Assembly (NCBI RefSeq): GCF_004345665.1
Contig: NZ_SLWR01000013.1
Location: 157,552-221,551 of the forward strand
Length of the DNA: 64,000 bases
Origin: Kribbella antiqua
Lineage (GTDB): Bacteria; Actinomycetota; Actinomycetes; Propionibacteriales; Kribbellaceae
Reading direction: 5' to 3'
Shown piece after piece: positions 35,665 to 44,927 of this stretch (positions within the stretch are counted from its first letter, which is position 1; each line of letters opens with the position of its first letter). A program made the position numbers and the translations under genes. The notes beneath the pieces are model-generated. The model was not told the DNA's origin. It ran no database searches and saw only the letters and a program-made list of their open reading frames with translations.

Positions 35665-37202
35665 AGGATGGTCATGGCGGCGTTGTGGCCGCCGAGGCCG
35701 CTGACGGCGCCGCCGCGGCGGGCGCCGGAGCCGCAGATCAGCAGGTTGGCGACGTCGGTCTCGGTGCCCCAGCGGCCGGCGCCGGCATCGTCGGTTGCCC
35801 ACGGCCACTGGAGGTCGCCGTGGAAGATGTGACCGCCGGGCATGCCGACCGATGCTTCGATGTCGTACGGCGTCTTGGCCTCGACACATAGGTTGCCATC
35901 GGCATCACGGGCGATGCAGTCCGCCAGCGGCTCGGCCAGGTAGGACTCGAGCCCGGCCAGCACCCGGCGGACCGACTCGGCCCGCGCGGCCTCGTTGTCG
36001 TCGGCAAACAACCGCGCGGGGAAGTGGACGCCGAAGATGGTCAACGTGTGGTAGCCGGAGGCAACCAGTGACGGGCTGAGGATGGACGGGTCGGTGAGCG
36101 AGTGACAGTAGACCTCGGACGGCGGTACGGCGGGCAGCACCCCATCGGCCGCGGACACGTAGGCGGACTCCAGCTGGCTGTAGTCCTCGTCGATGTGGAA
36201 GGTGCCGGCGAAGGCGTGCGCCGGGTCGTCACCGGACTTGAGCCGAGGAAGCCGGGAGAGCAGCAGATTGACCTTCAGCTGCGAACCCTCAGGCTTCTGA
36301 CCGCCAACACGACCGCGGAGAGCATCGAGAGTGGCCGGCGCGACATTCGCCAGTACGTACGAGCAGTCGACCGAGCGTTCTCCGTCGCCGCCCATCCAGG
36401 TGACCGAGGCGCTGACGCCATCGGCTTCCACCGAGGCCACCGAAGCGTTCGTGACCAGTGACGCACCGGCGAGCCGGGCCGCGTGAGCCAGCGCATCGGT
36501 CACCGCGCCCATCCCACCGACAGGCACCCGCCACTCGCCGGTGCCGTTGCCGATCAGGTGGTAGAGGAAGCATCGGTTCTGGATCAGCGACTCGTCATGC
36601 ATCCCAGCGAACGTCCCGATCAGGGCGTCGGTCGCGACGACTCCGCGCACGGTGTCGTCGGCGAAGCGTCGCTCGATCGCCTCGCCGAGCGGCCGCTCGA
36701 TCAACTCCTCCCACAGAGCGGAGTCCACTCGAGCCTTCAACGACGAGCCGGTCACGAGCGGCTCGAGCAGCGTCGGAGCGATCACCTCCGCCAGCGAACC
36801 GACGGCGCCGTAGAACGACGTCCACGCCTCGTACTCGGCGTCGCTACCGGTCAAGGCCCGGAACGACTCGCGCGTGGCCGCATTCTCGGGCCGGTCGACG
36901 AGAAGGCCGAGGTCGCGACCATCACGTCGTACGGGCGTGTACGACGCGACTGAGCGCGAGCGGAGCTCCAGGGCGAGGCCGAGGTCCGCGACGATCTTGT
37001 CGGGGAGAAGGCTGACCAGGTAGGAGTACCGCGACAGCCGCGCGTCGATTCCTGGGAACACCTGCTGGCTGACCGCGGCGCCGCCGGTGTGGGCCTGCTG
37101 CTCCAGCACCAGCGTCGACAGCCCGGCCTGGGCGAGGTAAGCCGCGGCGGTGAGGCCGTTGTGGCCACCGCCGACGATCACGACGTCGTAGAAGTCCTTC
37201 AT
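35649..37202 (-). CDS. Phytoene dehydrogenase-like FAD/NAD(P)-dependent oxidoreductase
   Basis: FAD oxidoreductase of 517 aa in the CrtI-like amine-oxidase branch. The N-terminal FAD loop is YDVVIVGGGHNGLTAAAYLA, followed by VLEQQAHTGGAAVSQQVFPG; the C-terminal FAD motif ends VANLLICGSGARRGGAVSGLG and GHNAAMTIL. It has no carotenoid partners nearby. The frame is open to 37250, but ATG 37202 overlaps the TenA stop (TGATG), so the two are translationally coupled. Substrate unknown; coupling to TenA hints at salvage or degradation of a heterocycle, by inference only. Confidence 0.8.
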   Translation of the reverse strand: MKDFYDVVIVGGGHNGLTAAAYLAQAGLSTLVLEQQAHTGGAAVSQQVFPGIDARLSRYSYLVSLLPDKIVADLGLALELRSRSVASYTPVRRDGRDLGLLVDRPENAATRESFRALTGSDAEYEAWTSFYGAVGSLAEVIAPTLLEPLVTGSSLKARVDSALWEELIERPLGEAIERRFADDTVRGVVATDALIGTFAGMHDESLIQNRCFLYHLIGNGTGEWRVPVGGMGAVTDALAHAARLAGASLVTNASVASVEADGVSASVTWMGGDGERSVDCSYVLANVAPATLDALRGRVGGQKPEGSQLKVNLLLSRLPRLKSGDDPAHAFAGTFHIDEDYSQLESAYVSAADGVLPAVPPSEVYCHSLTDPSILSPSLVASGYHTLTIFGVHFPARLFADDNEAARAESVRRVLAGLESYLAEPLADCIARDADGNLCVEAKTPYDIEASVGMPGGHIFHGDLQWPWATDDAGAGRWGTETDVANLLICGSGARRGGAVSGLGGHNAAMTILTAQS

Positions 37203-37861
37203 CAGACCGGCCACTCCAGCTTGTTGTAGGCGGCGTCCCAGAACATCCATTCGTAACGGCAGGTGGTCGCGAAGTGCCTATGGCAACGTTCTCGCTCCGA
37301 GGCGCTGACGTCCAGTCCGTTCGTGACCGCGAGTACCGACTCGACCACCGCGTCGAACTCGTCCGAGCCGTAGGTCTCGATCCACCGCCGGTAGAGCGGG
37401 TCAGGCGACGACCGCTTGAGCAGCTCGCGGCCGACGTCGCGGTAGATCCAGTAACAGGGCAGTACGGCGGCAACCGCCTCGGCGTACGTGCCGGTCGCGC
37501 AGACAGCCGTCAGATAGGACATGTACGCCGTAGTCGTCGGGCCGGAGCCGGTTGCGTCGACATCCGCTGACGTGAGGCCCAGTGAGCCCAGCAGCGACGC
37601 GTGCAGCTCCCGCTCGACCGCGATCGCGTTGGCCGCGTGCAGGGCGAACATGCTGACCGCGTCCTCGTCGGTCGCGCGGCCGGCGATCAGCGTCAGCGCA
37701 CGCGAGTACGAACGCAGGTAGTGACTGTCCTGAACGATGAAGTAACGGAACGCGTCGTGGTCCAGGGAGCCGTCGGTGAGCCCGGTGATGAACGGATGCC
37801 GGACGATCTCGTCGTACATGGCCGCGCCACCGCGGTCCCACAGCTCGCCGGAAAACGTCAT
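37202..37861 (-). CDS. TenA family protein (aminopyrimidine aminohydrolase-like)
   Basis: TenA family protein (219 aa), related to thiaminase II, which salvages thiamine pyrimidine. The helical fold signature FRYFIVQDSHYLRSYSRAL and the active-site cysteine in LPCYWIYRDVG are present, with the C-terminal CRYEWMFWDAAY. Start ATG 37861 has GGAG eight bases ahead; the open frame to 37900 lacks one. No thi genes are adjacent, and it leads a two-gene unit with a FAD enzyme. Some TenA proteins act outside thiamine salvage. Confidence 0.85.
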   Translation of the reverse strand: MTFSGELWDRGGAAMYDEIVRHPFITGLTDGSLDHDAFRYFIVQDSHYLRSYSRALTLIAGRATDEDAVSMFALHAANAIAVERELHASLLGSLGLTSADVDATGSGPTTTAYMSYLTAVCATGTYAEAVAAVLPCYWIYRDVGRELLKRSSPDPLYRRWIETYGSDEFDAVVESVLAVTNGLDVSASERERCHRHFATTCRYEWMFWDAAYNKLEWPV

Positions 37862-37953
37862 CCGTAAAGCTCCTTTCGCTCCGGTCTGCACCTTATCCAC
37901 AACGCGACGCGGCAGTACGAGACGTAGGTCACTCGTCCGCTTTACTCTGAGGC

Positions 37954-39675
37954 ATGAGCATCGTGGGGGAGCGGGCGGAGACGCGGCAGGAAATGCCGCC
38001 GGATACCGCCCTGTTGCGGCGGATCCGGGCGTCGGTGATCGGCGACGACCAGGTGATGCACGGGCCGTACGGTCCGCGCCGGGTGACGTACGCCGATTAC
38101 ACCGCCTCCGGGCGGGCGCTGACCTTCCTCGAGGACTTCATCCGCGCGGAAGTGCTGCCGCGATACGCGAACACGCACACCGAGTCCAGCGGCACCGGCC
38201 TGCAGACCACCCGGCTGCGCGAGGACGCCCGCCGGATCATCCACCAGAGCGTCGGCGGCGACGACCAGACCGCGGTGATCTTCTGCGGCTCCGGTGCGAC
38301 CGGTGCGATCGACAAGCTGATCGGCATCATGGGCCTGCGCATCCCGGCCGAGCTCGACGACACCTACCACCTCACCGACCAGATCCCGCGCGACCAGCGC
38401 CCGGTTGTCTTCATCGGCCCGTACGAGCATCACTCCAACGAGCTGCCCTGGCGCGAGTCGATCGCCGACGTGGTCGTGATCAGTCAGGACCACGACGGCC
38501 ACATCGACATCGACCAGCTCGAGTCCAGACTGATCGAGTACGCCGATCGCCCGCTGAAGATCGGCTCGTTCTCCGCGGCCAGCAACGTCACCGGCATCGT
38601 CAGCAACACCCAGCTCTTGTCAGCCCTGCTGCATCGGCACGGCGCCTTGTCGTTCTGGGATTGCGCGGCCGCGGCGCCGTACGTGGAGATCGACATGTAC
38701 GGCGACGACCCGTTGGAGTACAAGGACGCCATCTTCCTCAGTCCGCACAAGCTGATCGGCGGTCCGGGGACTCCCGGCGTACTCGTGGCCCGGCGTGAGC
38801 TGCTCCGCAACCGGGTGCCCGACGTACCGGGCGGTGGGACGGTCGCGTACGTGAACCCGCTGGAGCACCGCTACCTCGACGACCCCGTGCATCGGGAGGA
38901 GGGCGGGACGCCCGCGATCGTGGGGTCGATCCGGGCCGGGCTCGTGTTCCAGCTGAAGCAGGCGGTCGGAATCGACGTGATCCGCGCGCATGAGGACGCC
39001 TACCTGCGCCGCGCGGTCGAGGCGTGGCGGCAGGAACCGAACATCCAGATCCTCGGCAACCTCGACGCCGAGCGGCTGTCAATCGTGTCGTTCGTGGTGA
39101 AGGCGCCGTCCGGCCGGTACCTGCACCACAACTTCGTTGTTGCCCTGCTCAACGACCTCTTCGGGATCCAGTCCCGCGGCGGGTGTTCGTGCGCGGGTCC
39201 GTACGGGCACACGTTGCTCGGGATCGACCTGGAGCGGTCGCATGAGTTCGCCGAAGAGATCCTGCATGGGTGCGAGGGGATCAAGCCCGGCTGGGTCCGG
39301 GTGAACTTCAACTACTTCATCTCCGAGGCGGTCTTCTCGTACGTCGTCGAGGCGGTGAAGCTGGTCGCGCGAGACGGCTGGCGGCTGCTCGCCGACTACC
39401 GCTTCGACCCGACGAACGGCCTGTGGCGGCATCACCGCGGCCCGGTCGAGCCGCCGCTGCGACTGTCCCAGGTCGGGTACGACGCCGACGGCAAACTCAG
39501 GTACCCACGCCACGACCACACCGCCCCCGAGTCAGCCCTCCAGGACTACCTGGCCGAAGCCCGCGACATGCTGTCCACGTGTCCAGGTGCCGACGAGACC
39601 GAGGGCCACGTCAACACCGACTTCGACCACCTCCGCTGGTTCGACCTCCCCGCCCGCTGCCTGACCTCGCCCTGA
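37954..39675 (+). CDS. Class V aminotransferase-fold PLP enzyme
   Basis: PLP-dependent enzyme of 573 aa, longer than typical class V members (about 400 aa). The lysine for PLP is in IFLSPHKLIGGPGTPGVL, and preceding strands hold FCGSGATGAID and SFWDCAAAAPYVEID. Residues 60-75 (LPRYANTHTESSGTG) match the cysteine desulfurase/selenocysteine lyase-like branch, and a C-terminal SRGGCSCAGPYGH could hold a catalytic Cys loop. Divergent from TenA with a 92-bp gap. Role unknown: sulfur transfer or deamination. Confidence 0.8.
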   Translation: MSIVGERAETRQEMPPDTALLRRIRASVIGDDQVMHGPYGPRRVTYADYTASGRALTFLEDFIRAEVLPRYANTHTESSGTGLQTTRLREDARRIIHQSVGGDDQTAVIFCGSGATGAIDKLIGIMGLRIPAELDDTYHLTDQIPRDQRPVVFIGPYEHHSNELPWRESIADVVVISQDHDGHIDIDQLESRLIEYADRPLKIGSFSAASNVTGIVSNTQLLSALLHRHGALSFWDCAAAAPYVEIDMYGDDPLEYKDAIFLSPHKLIGGPGTPGVLVARRELLRNRVPDVPGGGTVAYVNPLEHRYLDDPVHREEGGTPAIVGSIRAGLVFQLKQAVGIDVIRAHEDAYLRRAVEAWRQEPNIQILGNLDAERLSIVSFVVKAPSGRYLHHNFVVALLNDLFGIQSRGGCSCAGPYGHTLLGIDLERSHEFAEEILHGCEGIKPGWVRVNFNYFISEAVFSYVVEAVKLVARDGWRLLADYRFDPTNGLWRHHRGPVEPPLRLSQVGYDADGKLRYPRHDHTAPESALQDYLAEARDMLSTCPGADETEGHVNTDFDHLRWFDLPARCLTSP

Positions 39676-39684
39676 GCTCTTGGA

Positions 39685-39750
39685 TCAGTGGAGGGTTTTG
39701 TGAAATAGCGCAAGAAACCCGCCATTGAGTCGTTCAAAACCCTCCAGTGA
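39685..39750. repeat. Long inverted repeat in a convergent junction
   Basis: TCAGTGGAGGGTTTTG (39685-39700) is repeated in reverse complement at 39735-39750 with one mismatch, leaving a 34-base spacer. The stem ends in TTTTG, so the structure could terminate transcription from both sides. It also contains the end of the AbiEi-like gene and might be a small mobile hairpin. Confidence 0.6.
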
Positions 39751-40749
39751 TGCGGCAGGTGGGGGAGCAGGTGGTGGGGGTGCCGGGCCAGCCGCGGAGC
39801 GCCAGTGCTGCGCCGACCTGGGCAGCGGCGGCGCATGGGTTTTGACCAGCTGATACCCGAAGCGCAGCGTGATCTTGCCTCGGAGTGTGGCCGAGTTGTC
39901 CCGCTGCATGTCCCGCCAACTGGAGGTTGTGTCGGCATGGCCGGCGCGGCCGTCGAGTTCGACGATCAGGTCGTACGGTAGGTACTCGATGTCGCGGTAC
40001 CTCACCGTCTTGCCGTCGGTCACGCGGAGCTGGCGGGTGCCGACGGGTAGGCCGTGCGGGCGTTCTACACGTCTCAGGTAGGTCTGCTCGAGGAAAGACT
40101 GCACGCCGGTTGCGGCGTCCGAGAGGATCTGATGCAGCTGGTCCCGGCCGCGGAGTCGAGGGAGTCGGTTCAGCTCGGCCAGCAATCGCTCGGGCGTCGT
40201 ACGGCGTTGACGGCACGCGTCGAGCACAAGCGCCGCCCGCTGGTCTGGAGCGGCGTACCCGGCTGCCGCGGTCAACACGGCGACCTCCAGCCGGACAATT
40301 CCTGGCTCGCGTCCTTCGAGCAACCACGACGAGAAGTCTTTCCGGCGGCTGATCCGGATGCCGGCTCGGCGCTCCATCCTGCGGTTCTGCGGCACTGCGA
40401 GATGGACCGTGTGATCGTCCCAGTCACCGTTGAGCCCGTGCCAGCGCAGAGCGGTCTCGCCGGTCAGCGCCGCTTCGGGTCCGCAAGCCAACCACGCCGC
40501 CCAGACTCGGGTGCCCCACGGGAGCGGTCCGGTGAAGTCCGCGTACACGCCTTGGTGGATTCGCTGGATCTGCCGATTCCGGGATCGCCGTACCAGGACG
40601 TAGTCGTCGATTCCGCTCGACTGAGCCTGGGCGCGGCTGAAGGCGCCCTGCTGTCGCTCGCGCAGCTCGACGAACCGTCGTACTCGCCCGTCGTCCGCCG
40701 GAAGCTTCGATGCCGTTGATCCCTCCACATCGACAACATGCCCTGACAT
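39685..40749 (-). CDS. AbiEi-like antitoxin/regulator domain protein, 3' frameshift
   Basis: Protein of the actinobacterial group with an N-terminal AbiEi-type winged-helix domain (residues 30-110, GIDDYVLVRRSRNRQIQRI then HQGVYADF) and a C-terminal endonuclease-like region (VRYRDIEYLPYDLIVELDG, RGKITLRFGYQLV). After LRFGYQLV the 354-aa frame turns into a Pro-rich tail unlike the family. The expected ending (CAAAAQVGAALALRGWPGTP) is found in the next frame, running to a stop near 39734. A one-base loss near 39851-39856 explains it. No AbiEii-like toxin gene is next to it, so this is not a complete toxin pair. Confidence 0.65.
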   Translation of the reverse strand: MSGHVVDVEGSTASKLPADDGRVRRFVELRERQQGAFSRAQAQSSGIDDYVLVRRSRNRQIQRIHQGVYADFTGPLPWGTRVWAAWLACGPEAALTGETALRWHGLNGDWDDHTVHLAVPQNRRMERRAGIRISRRKDFSSWLLEGREPGIVRLEVAVLTAAAGYAAPDQRAALVLDACRQRRTTPERLLAELNRLPRLRGRDQLHQILSDAATGVQSFLEQTYLRRVERPHGLPVGTRQLRVTDGKTVRYRDIEYLPYDLIVELDGRAGHADTTSSWRDMQRDNSATLRGKITLRFGYQLVKTHAPPLPRSAQHWRSAAGPAPPPPAPPPAASLEGFERLNGGFLALFHKTLH

Positions 40750-40809
40750 GGCCCTCCACCGAGCCCTGACTTTGCTCCTGTGGACAAAGTCGCGCTTGGA
40801 CCCTTGAGG

Positions 40810-42642
40810 CTAGGTTGTGGGGATCCAGACGCGCATGGCGTGGGGGCCGCGGTTTGACCAGGTGTAGTAGGGGATGAGGGTGATGGGGACTGGGCGGGTG
40901 GAGGGCTGGGCGCCGTAGGTGGGGTAGGGGGAGTCGGAGGGGGCGACTGCGAGGCCGGTGGTGTGGAGGAGCGTGACGCCGTCGAGTAGGTCGGGGCGTG
41001 GGGTTGCGTGGACCTCGGCTGTGGGGTCGAGGCGGAGGTCTTCGATGGTGGCTGTCTGGTCCGGCTGCTCGATGGCGTAGATGAGTGGGCCTCGTGCGAC
41101 GGTGACACAGCCACGGGTCGCATCCACTCGGTCGCCCGAGACGAGCAAGCGTGGTGCGAGTGACAGGTCTAGTACGACTTGTTCACCGACCCGGAACACC
41201 CTGCGGAGCTTGGCATATCCCGCAACGGCTGGTTGGCCGTCGACTGTGGCTTCGGCTGCCCACTCGGGGATTCGCAATGCCAGCTCGACCTCATGCGTGG
41301 GAGCCTCCGCGATCGTCAGGGTGACGCGGCCGTCCCACGGATAGTTGGTGTCGACGTCCACAGCAAAGGCGCCGGCGCGTAGCGAGCTGACGGCGTACTG
41401 ATGGATCTGCAGACCCTCGTCCGTGCCAGTGGCTAGATACGCGGGCAGGCTGGCCAGCGTGCGCATCACGTTCGGTGGGCAGCAGGCGCAGTTGAACCAC
41501 GGCCGTCGTCCGTACGCCGGTGAGCGCTGCACGTCACCTCGAGCGCCCGTACGGCGATGCAGGGTGTTCACGTAGAAGTAGTCCGCTTCAGTCAGCGACA
41601 CCCCCGGCAGGATCGCGTTGTAGAGGATCAGCTCGATCTGGTCGGCGTACAAGGGATCGCCGGTCGCCAGCAGCAGTCTCCATGCCCACTGCAGCGCCCC
41701 GATCGCCGCACACGTTTCGGCGTACGCGCGGTCCGGTGGCAGCTCGTCGACGTCGCCGAACGCCTCACCGTCCCACCGCGACCCGACCGCGCCGGTGACG
41801 TGCTGCTTCCGCCGCCGCATCGCGTCGTACTGCCTCCGGACAGCCTCAAGCAGCTCCGTGTCGCCGGTCTCGATGGCGACGTCCGTGGCGCCGGCGGCGA
41901 AGTAGACAGCACGGACCGCATGGCCCTCCACTGTCTCCGCCTTGCGCACCGGAACGCGGTCGGCATAGTGCGCCGGGTCGCCGTAGTGCGACGGGTCGAA
42001 GCCTGGCTTGGTGGCCCGGCCGTAGCCGCGTGCGTCGACGAAGTAGCGCGCCAGGTCGAGATACTCGCGTGAGCCTGTCTGCCGGTAGAGCTCGACGAGA
42101 CCCAGCTCCACCGCCGGATGACCGTCGAGCTCGGTCCGTCCGTCCGGGCCGAATGTCGTCACGAGATGGTCCGCGAAGCGCGTTGCAACGTCGAGCAGTT
42201 CCGTGTTGCCGGTTCGTGCGCCCGCTACCGCGGCCTGGAACAGATGACCGGCGCAGTAGAGCTCGTGGCTCATCCACAGCCGGTCGTACCGCTCCTCGCC
42301 GCGCACCTGGATGGCCGAGTTGAGGTAGCCGTCGTCGCGCTGAGCGGCAGCGATCGTACGACGAAGCTCGCGCGCGTCGTAGCCATCCCAAGCCGCGGCC
42401 TCCAGCCACTTGTACACATCGGAATCGCGAAAGCTCCCGCCCTCCGCCATACCAGAAGCCTGACCTGCCGCGATCTCCAGATTCCGAATGTTGCCTGCAT
42501 CAACCAACCGCTGATACCCGACCGGAATCGCATCCCGATTGGCCGACATCCGTCGCTGCCAGAACCCACCCGTCACCCGGCTGTCCGGCAGCGGCCGCAG
42601 TACGATGGCCGCCGCCGGACCGGGAAGCACCGGCGCGATCAT
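40810..42642 (-). CDS. GH127 beta-L-arabinofuranosidase-like glycoside hydrolase
   Basis: Glycoside hydrolase family 127 enzyme of 610 aa, probably cytoplasmic (no signal peptide). In the model enzyme HypBA1 zinc is held by Glu-x-Cys and a Cys-Cys pair, one Cys being the nucleophile; here AETCAAIG and FNCACCPPNVMR supply the same residues. The N-terminal GGFWQRRM and DVYKWLEAAAW are also typical. The frame extends to 42759, but ATG 42642 in the stop of the upstream sialidase-like gene (ATGA) is the real start. It would release arabinofuranose from fragments produced outside. Confidence 0.88.
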   Translation of the reverse strand: MIAPVLPGPAAAIVLRPLPDSRVTGGFWQRRMSANRDAIPVGYQRLVDAGNIRNLEIAAGQASGMAEGGSFRDSDVYKWLEAAAWDGYDARELRRTIAAAQRDDGYLNSAIQVRGEERYDRLWMSHELYCAGHLFQAAVAGARTGNTELLDVATRFADHLVTTFGPDGRTELDGHPAVELGLVELYRQTGSREYLDLARYFVDARGYGRATKPGFDPSHYGDPAHYADRVPVRKAETVEGHAVRAVYFAAGATDVAIETGDTELLEAVRRQYDAMRRRKQHVTGAVGSRWDGEAFGDVDELPPDRAYAETCAAIGALQWAWRLLLATGDPLYADQIELILYNAILPGVSLTEADYFYVNTLHRRTGARGDVQRSPAYGRRPWFNCACCPPNVMRTLASLPAYLATGTDEGLQIHQYAVSSLRAGAFAVDVDTNYPWDGRVTLTIAEAPTHEVELALRIPEWAAEATVDGQPAVAGYAKLRRVFRVGEQVVLDLSLAPRLLVSGDRVDATRGCVTVARGPLIYAIEQPDQTATIEDLRLDPTAEVHATPRPDLLDGVTLLHTTGLAVAPSDSPYPTYGAQPSTRPVPITLIPYYTWSNRGPHAMRVWIPTT

Positions 42643-44726
42643 GCCGGCTGCCGGCGGAAGCGCACGGCGTCGGCGATCACGACATTGTTCGCCGCATCGC
42701 TGAGCTCGACGTACCCGTCGATACCGGCCGCGAACCGGAAGGTCCCGAGCGAGACCCACTCGCCGGTCCGGACCTCCGGTACGCCGTGCTGCGTCTGGTC
42801 GACCGTGACCGGCGTGACCCCGTCGGCGTGATGGACGACGTACGTCGCGTCGGTCGCCCGGTTGGTGCCGGCGGAGTACGACACCAGCACCTCATAGCTG
42901 TCGTCGCCGGGCAGCGCCGGGCGCCAGGTAGCGACGTTGGCTCCGGTGCCTTTGGCGTGTGACGCGTAGTTGAAGCCGTAGTACCCGGGCACGCCGCGGC
43001 TGCTCGGCCAAGCGCCCACGACTGAGAACCCGAGGTCGCCACCGTTGTCCACGGTCACCTCCTCGCGTACGTCGGCCGGGCGGGCCGCTGCGACGATGCT
43101 CAGTTCGTCGAGGGACATCGTCGTACCGCCGCCACGGCCTGCGCCGGCCAGGGTGAAGCGGATGGTGTGCCGGCCCGGCTGCAATCGAAGCTTGCCGAGG
43201 AGCGAGACGGCGTACCCGTCCATGCGGTACGTCGTGAAGTCGAAGGTCGAGTTGCGGAGAGTCTGACCGTCCACCGTGACGGTCACCAGGCCGCCGGTGG
43301 ACGAGCGGTAGTAGCGCAGCCAGAGTTCGTAGTCGCCGTCCGGCCCAGCTGTGAAGGGGTATTCGATGAAGTCGCCCACGGCCGCGGGGGTGTAGACCGC
43401 GCGGGCGCCGTGACGTGCCGTGGCCTCGCGGACCACCGACACTGTGCCGCCCGAACGTCGTACGCCCGGCGCGCCGTTGCCGAGGTCCTGCGTACGCTCG
43501 GTCAGGCAAGGACCGGTCGCGAGGCTGTCACGGCCCTGCGTCAGCCACTCCAGGTTGAAGCGGGCAACGGACACCCGCTGGGGACTGCCGTCGAGGTCGC
43601 CGTCGCAGCCGTAGAGCAGGACGATCGTGCCGTCGGACAGGTGAGCCAGGTCCGAGTAGAACGACCGGCCTGGATGGACAGAGCGGCTGTAGCGGAACGA
43701 GTAGCCCTCGTCGTAGCTGACTGAGACGGTCATGTTCCAGCGCATCGGTGCGTCGGGGCGGCTGAACACCATGCGCCCGCCGGGATACTTGATCAGGCTG
43801 TGGTCGCAACCGTTGAAGACCCCGGCGTTGAAGTCGAGCACCGAGCGGGACCAGGTCAGCCCACCGTCCGAGCTGACCGCGATGCCCCGCGGCCAGTCCT
43901 GACCGGAGCCCGGCCGGCTGTTCATCAGGACGGTGCCGTCCGCGCGTTCGACCAGCCTGGCCTCGCCCAGAGTCGGCAGCCCCGCGATCATCGGCACTTC
44001 GCCACCGGCCTGCCAGGTCTGGCCGTGGTCGTCGCTGTAGATGGTCGAGACGCCGTAGTTGCGCTGATCGGCCGGTACGCCGGTGATGATCGTGCGATGC
44101 GAGACGCTGAGCACCAGGCGGCCTGACGCGAGCTGGATGCCGTGGCCCGGACCGGGACCGTGCATCGCCCAGTTGTACGGGAAGTGGTCGAAGAGGCCGG
44201 CCAGGCTGCGACGCTCGCTCCAGGTCACGCCGCCGTCCGTACTGGAGATGAAGTAGACCGTGCTCGAGTCGGCCGAGCAACTGGTGTTCTCGGGTAGCCG
44301 GACGCACATGTTGTGGAACAGGAACACCTCGCCGGTGGTCCGGTCGACCACGAAGGTCGGGTTCGCCCACGTCTGCCCGTCGACGGACAGCTCCACCACC
44401 TGGGTAGGCGTCCAGGTCTGGCCGCCGTCGGTGCTGCGGCGGATCAGCAGGTCGTGCGGGCCGGCGTCACAGGTCTCATGCCTACCTTCGGTGCAGGCGA
44501 TGATCGTGTCGTCCGGCAGTACGACGAGGCCGTAGACGAAGTAGCTGGCGAGTGGATCGACGGCCGAGTCCCACAGCGTGGTCTCGGCGAAGTACGGCGT
44601 ACTGCTGCCCCCAACGGCGCTGTCAGCTGAAGCGTGGAGTGCGCTGGCGAAGGCGGGGGCGGGGAGAGCGGCCGCGGCGGTGCCGGCGGCGAGGCCAAGA
44701 GTGAAGTTCCGGCGGCTGATGGACAT
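42639..44726 (-). CDS. Secreted BNR-repeat (sialidase-like) protein with C-terminal carbohydrate modules
   Basis: A 695-aa exported protein. The start MSISRRNFTLGLAAGTAAAA is a Tat signal. The first 400 residues form a beta-propeller with Asp-box repeats STDGGQTW, STDGGVTW, SDDHGQTW and SSDGGLTW, as in sialidases. Residues 430-560 look like a CBM6/35-type module (GDYELWLRYYRSSTGG) and the last 130 like a golvesin-type domain (VDNGGDLGFSVVGAWPSS). Sialidase activity is not proven by Asp boxes; the Arg triad cannot be assigned by eye. AGGAG lies seven bases before ATG 44726. Divergent from the LacI operon and coupled to GH127. Confidence 0.8.
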   Translation of the reverse strand: MSISRRNFTLGLAAGTAAAALPAPAFASALHASADSAVGGSSTPYFAETTLWDSAVDPLASYFVYGLVVLPDDTIIACTEGRHETCDAGPHDLLIRRSTDGGQTWTPTQVVELSVDGQTWANPTFVVDRTTGEVFLFHNMCVRLPENTSCSADSSTVYFISSTDGGVTWSERRSLAGLFDHFPYNWAMHGPGPGHGIQLASGRLVLSVSHRTIITGVPADQRNYGVSTIYSDDHGQTWQAGGEVPMIAGLPTLGEARLVERADGTVLMNSRPGSGQDWPRGIAVSSDGGLTWSRSVLDFNAGVFNGCDHSLIKYPGGRMVFSRPDAPMRWNMTVSVSYDEGYSFRYSRSVHPGRSFYSDLAHLSDGTIVLLYGCDGDLDGSPQRVSVARFNLEWLTQGRDSLATGPCLTERTQDLGNGAPGVRRSGGTVSVVREATARHGARAVYTPAAVGDFIEYPFTAGPDGDYELWLRYYRSSTGGLVTVTVDGQTLRNSTFDFTTYRMDGYAVSLLGKLRLQPGRHTIRFTLAGAGRGGGTTMSLDELSIVAAARPADVREEVTVDNGGDLGFSVVGAWPSSRGVPGYYGFNYASHAKGTGANVATWRPALPGDDSYEVLVSYSAGTNRATDATYVVHHADGVTPVTVDQTQHGVPEVRTGEWVSLGTFRFAAGIDGYVELSDAANNVVIADAVRFRRQPA

Positions 44727-44807
44727 GCAGTGCTCCTTGCACATGGCGGGGCAACGGAAGACCGGGTTGGCCGGACGTTAGACCATGATCGACGCGGGAC
44801 GCCAGAC

Positions 44808-44823
44808 GCTAATGGGTATTAGC
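44808..44823. promoter_or_regulatory. LacI-type operator, copy 1
   Basis: GCTAAT-GGGT-ATTAGC is a perfect 6-4-6 inverted repeat in the divergent promoter region between the sialidase-like gene and the LacI gene. A related site lies 91 bases away (44899). Both probably bind the LacI protein encoded next to them. Confidence 0.65.
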
Positions 44824-44898
44824 TTTAACAACTGCTGATTCGGGCATGAGCTATTGACACGACGGAGATCACGAGGCGAAACTCGGCGATCAGAAATT

Positions 44899-44914
44899 GC
44901 TAGCCCGTATTAGC
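44899..44914. promoter_or_regulatory. LacI-type operator, copy 2, next to the ribosome site
   Basis: GCTAGC-CCGT-ATTAGC shares 10 of 12 stem bases with copy 1 and keeps its perfect right half-site. It ends directly before AGGAGG of the LacI gene, so binding there would block transcription or translation start of the operon. Confidence 0.6.
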
Positions 44915-44927
44915 AGGAGGCCATCGG

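Noticed and set aside
35649..37202. Carotenoid biosynthesis gene
   Set aside because: CrtI-like fold only; no crtB, crtE or cyclase nearby and it is coupled to TenA.
39685..40749. Complete AbiE toxin-antitoxin pair
   Set aside because: No nucleotidyltransferase toxin gene follows; the protein belongs to the common solitary AbiEi-like group.
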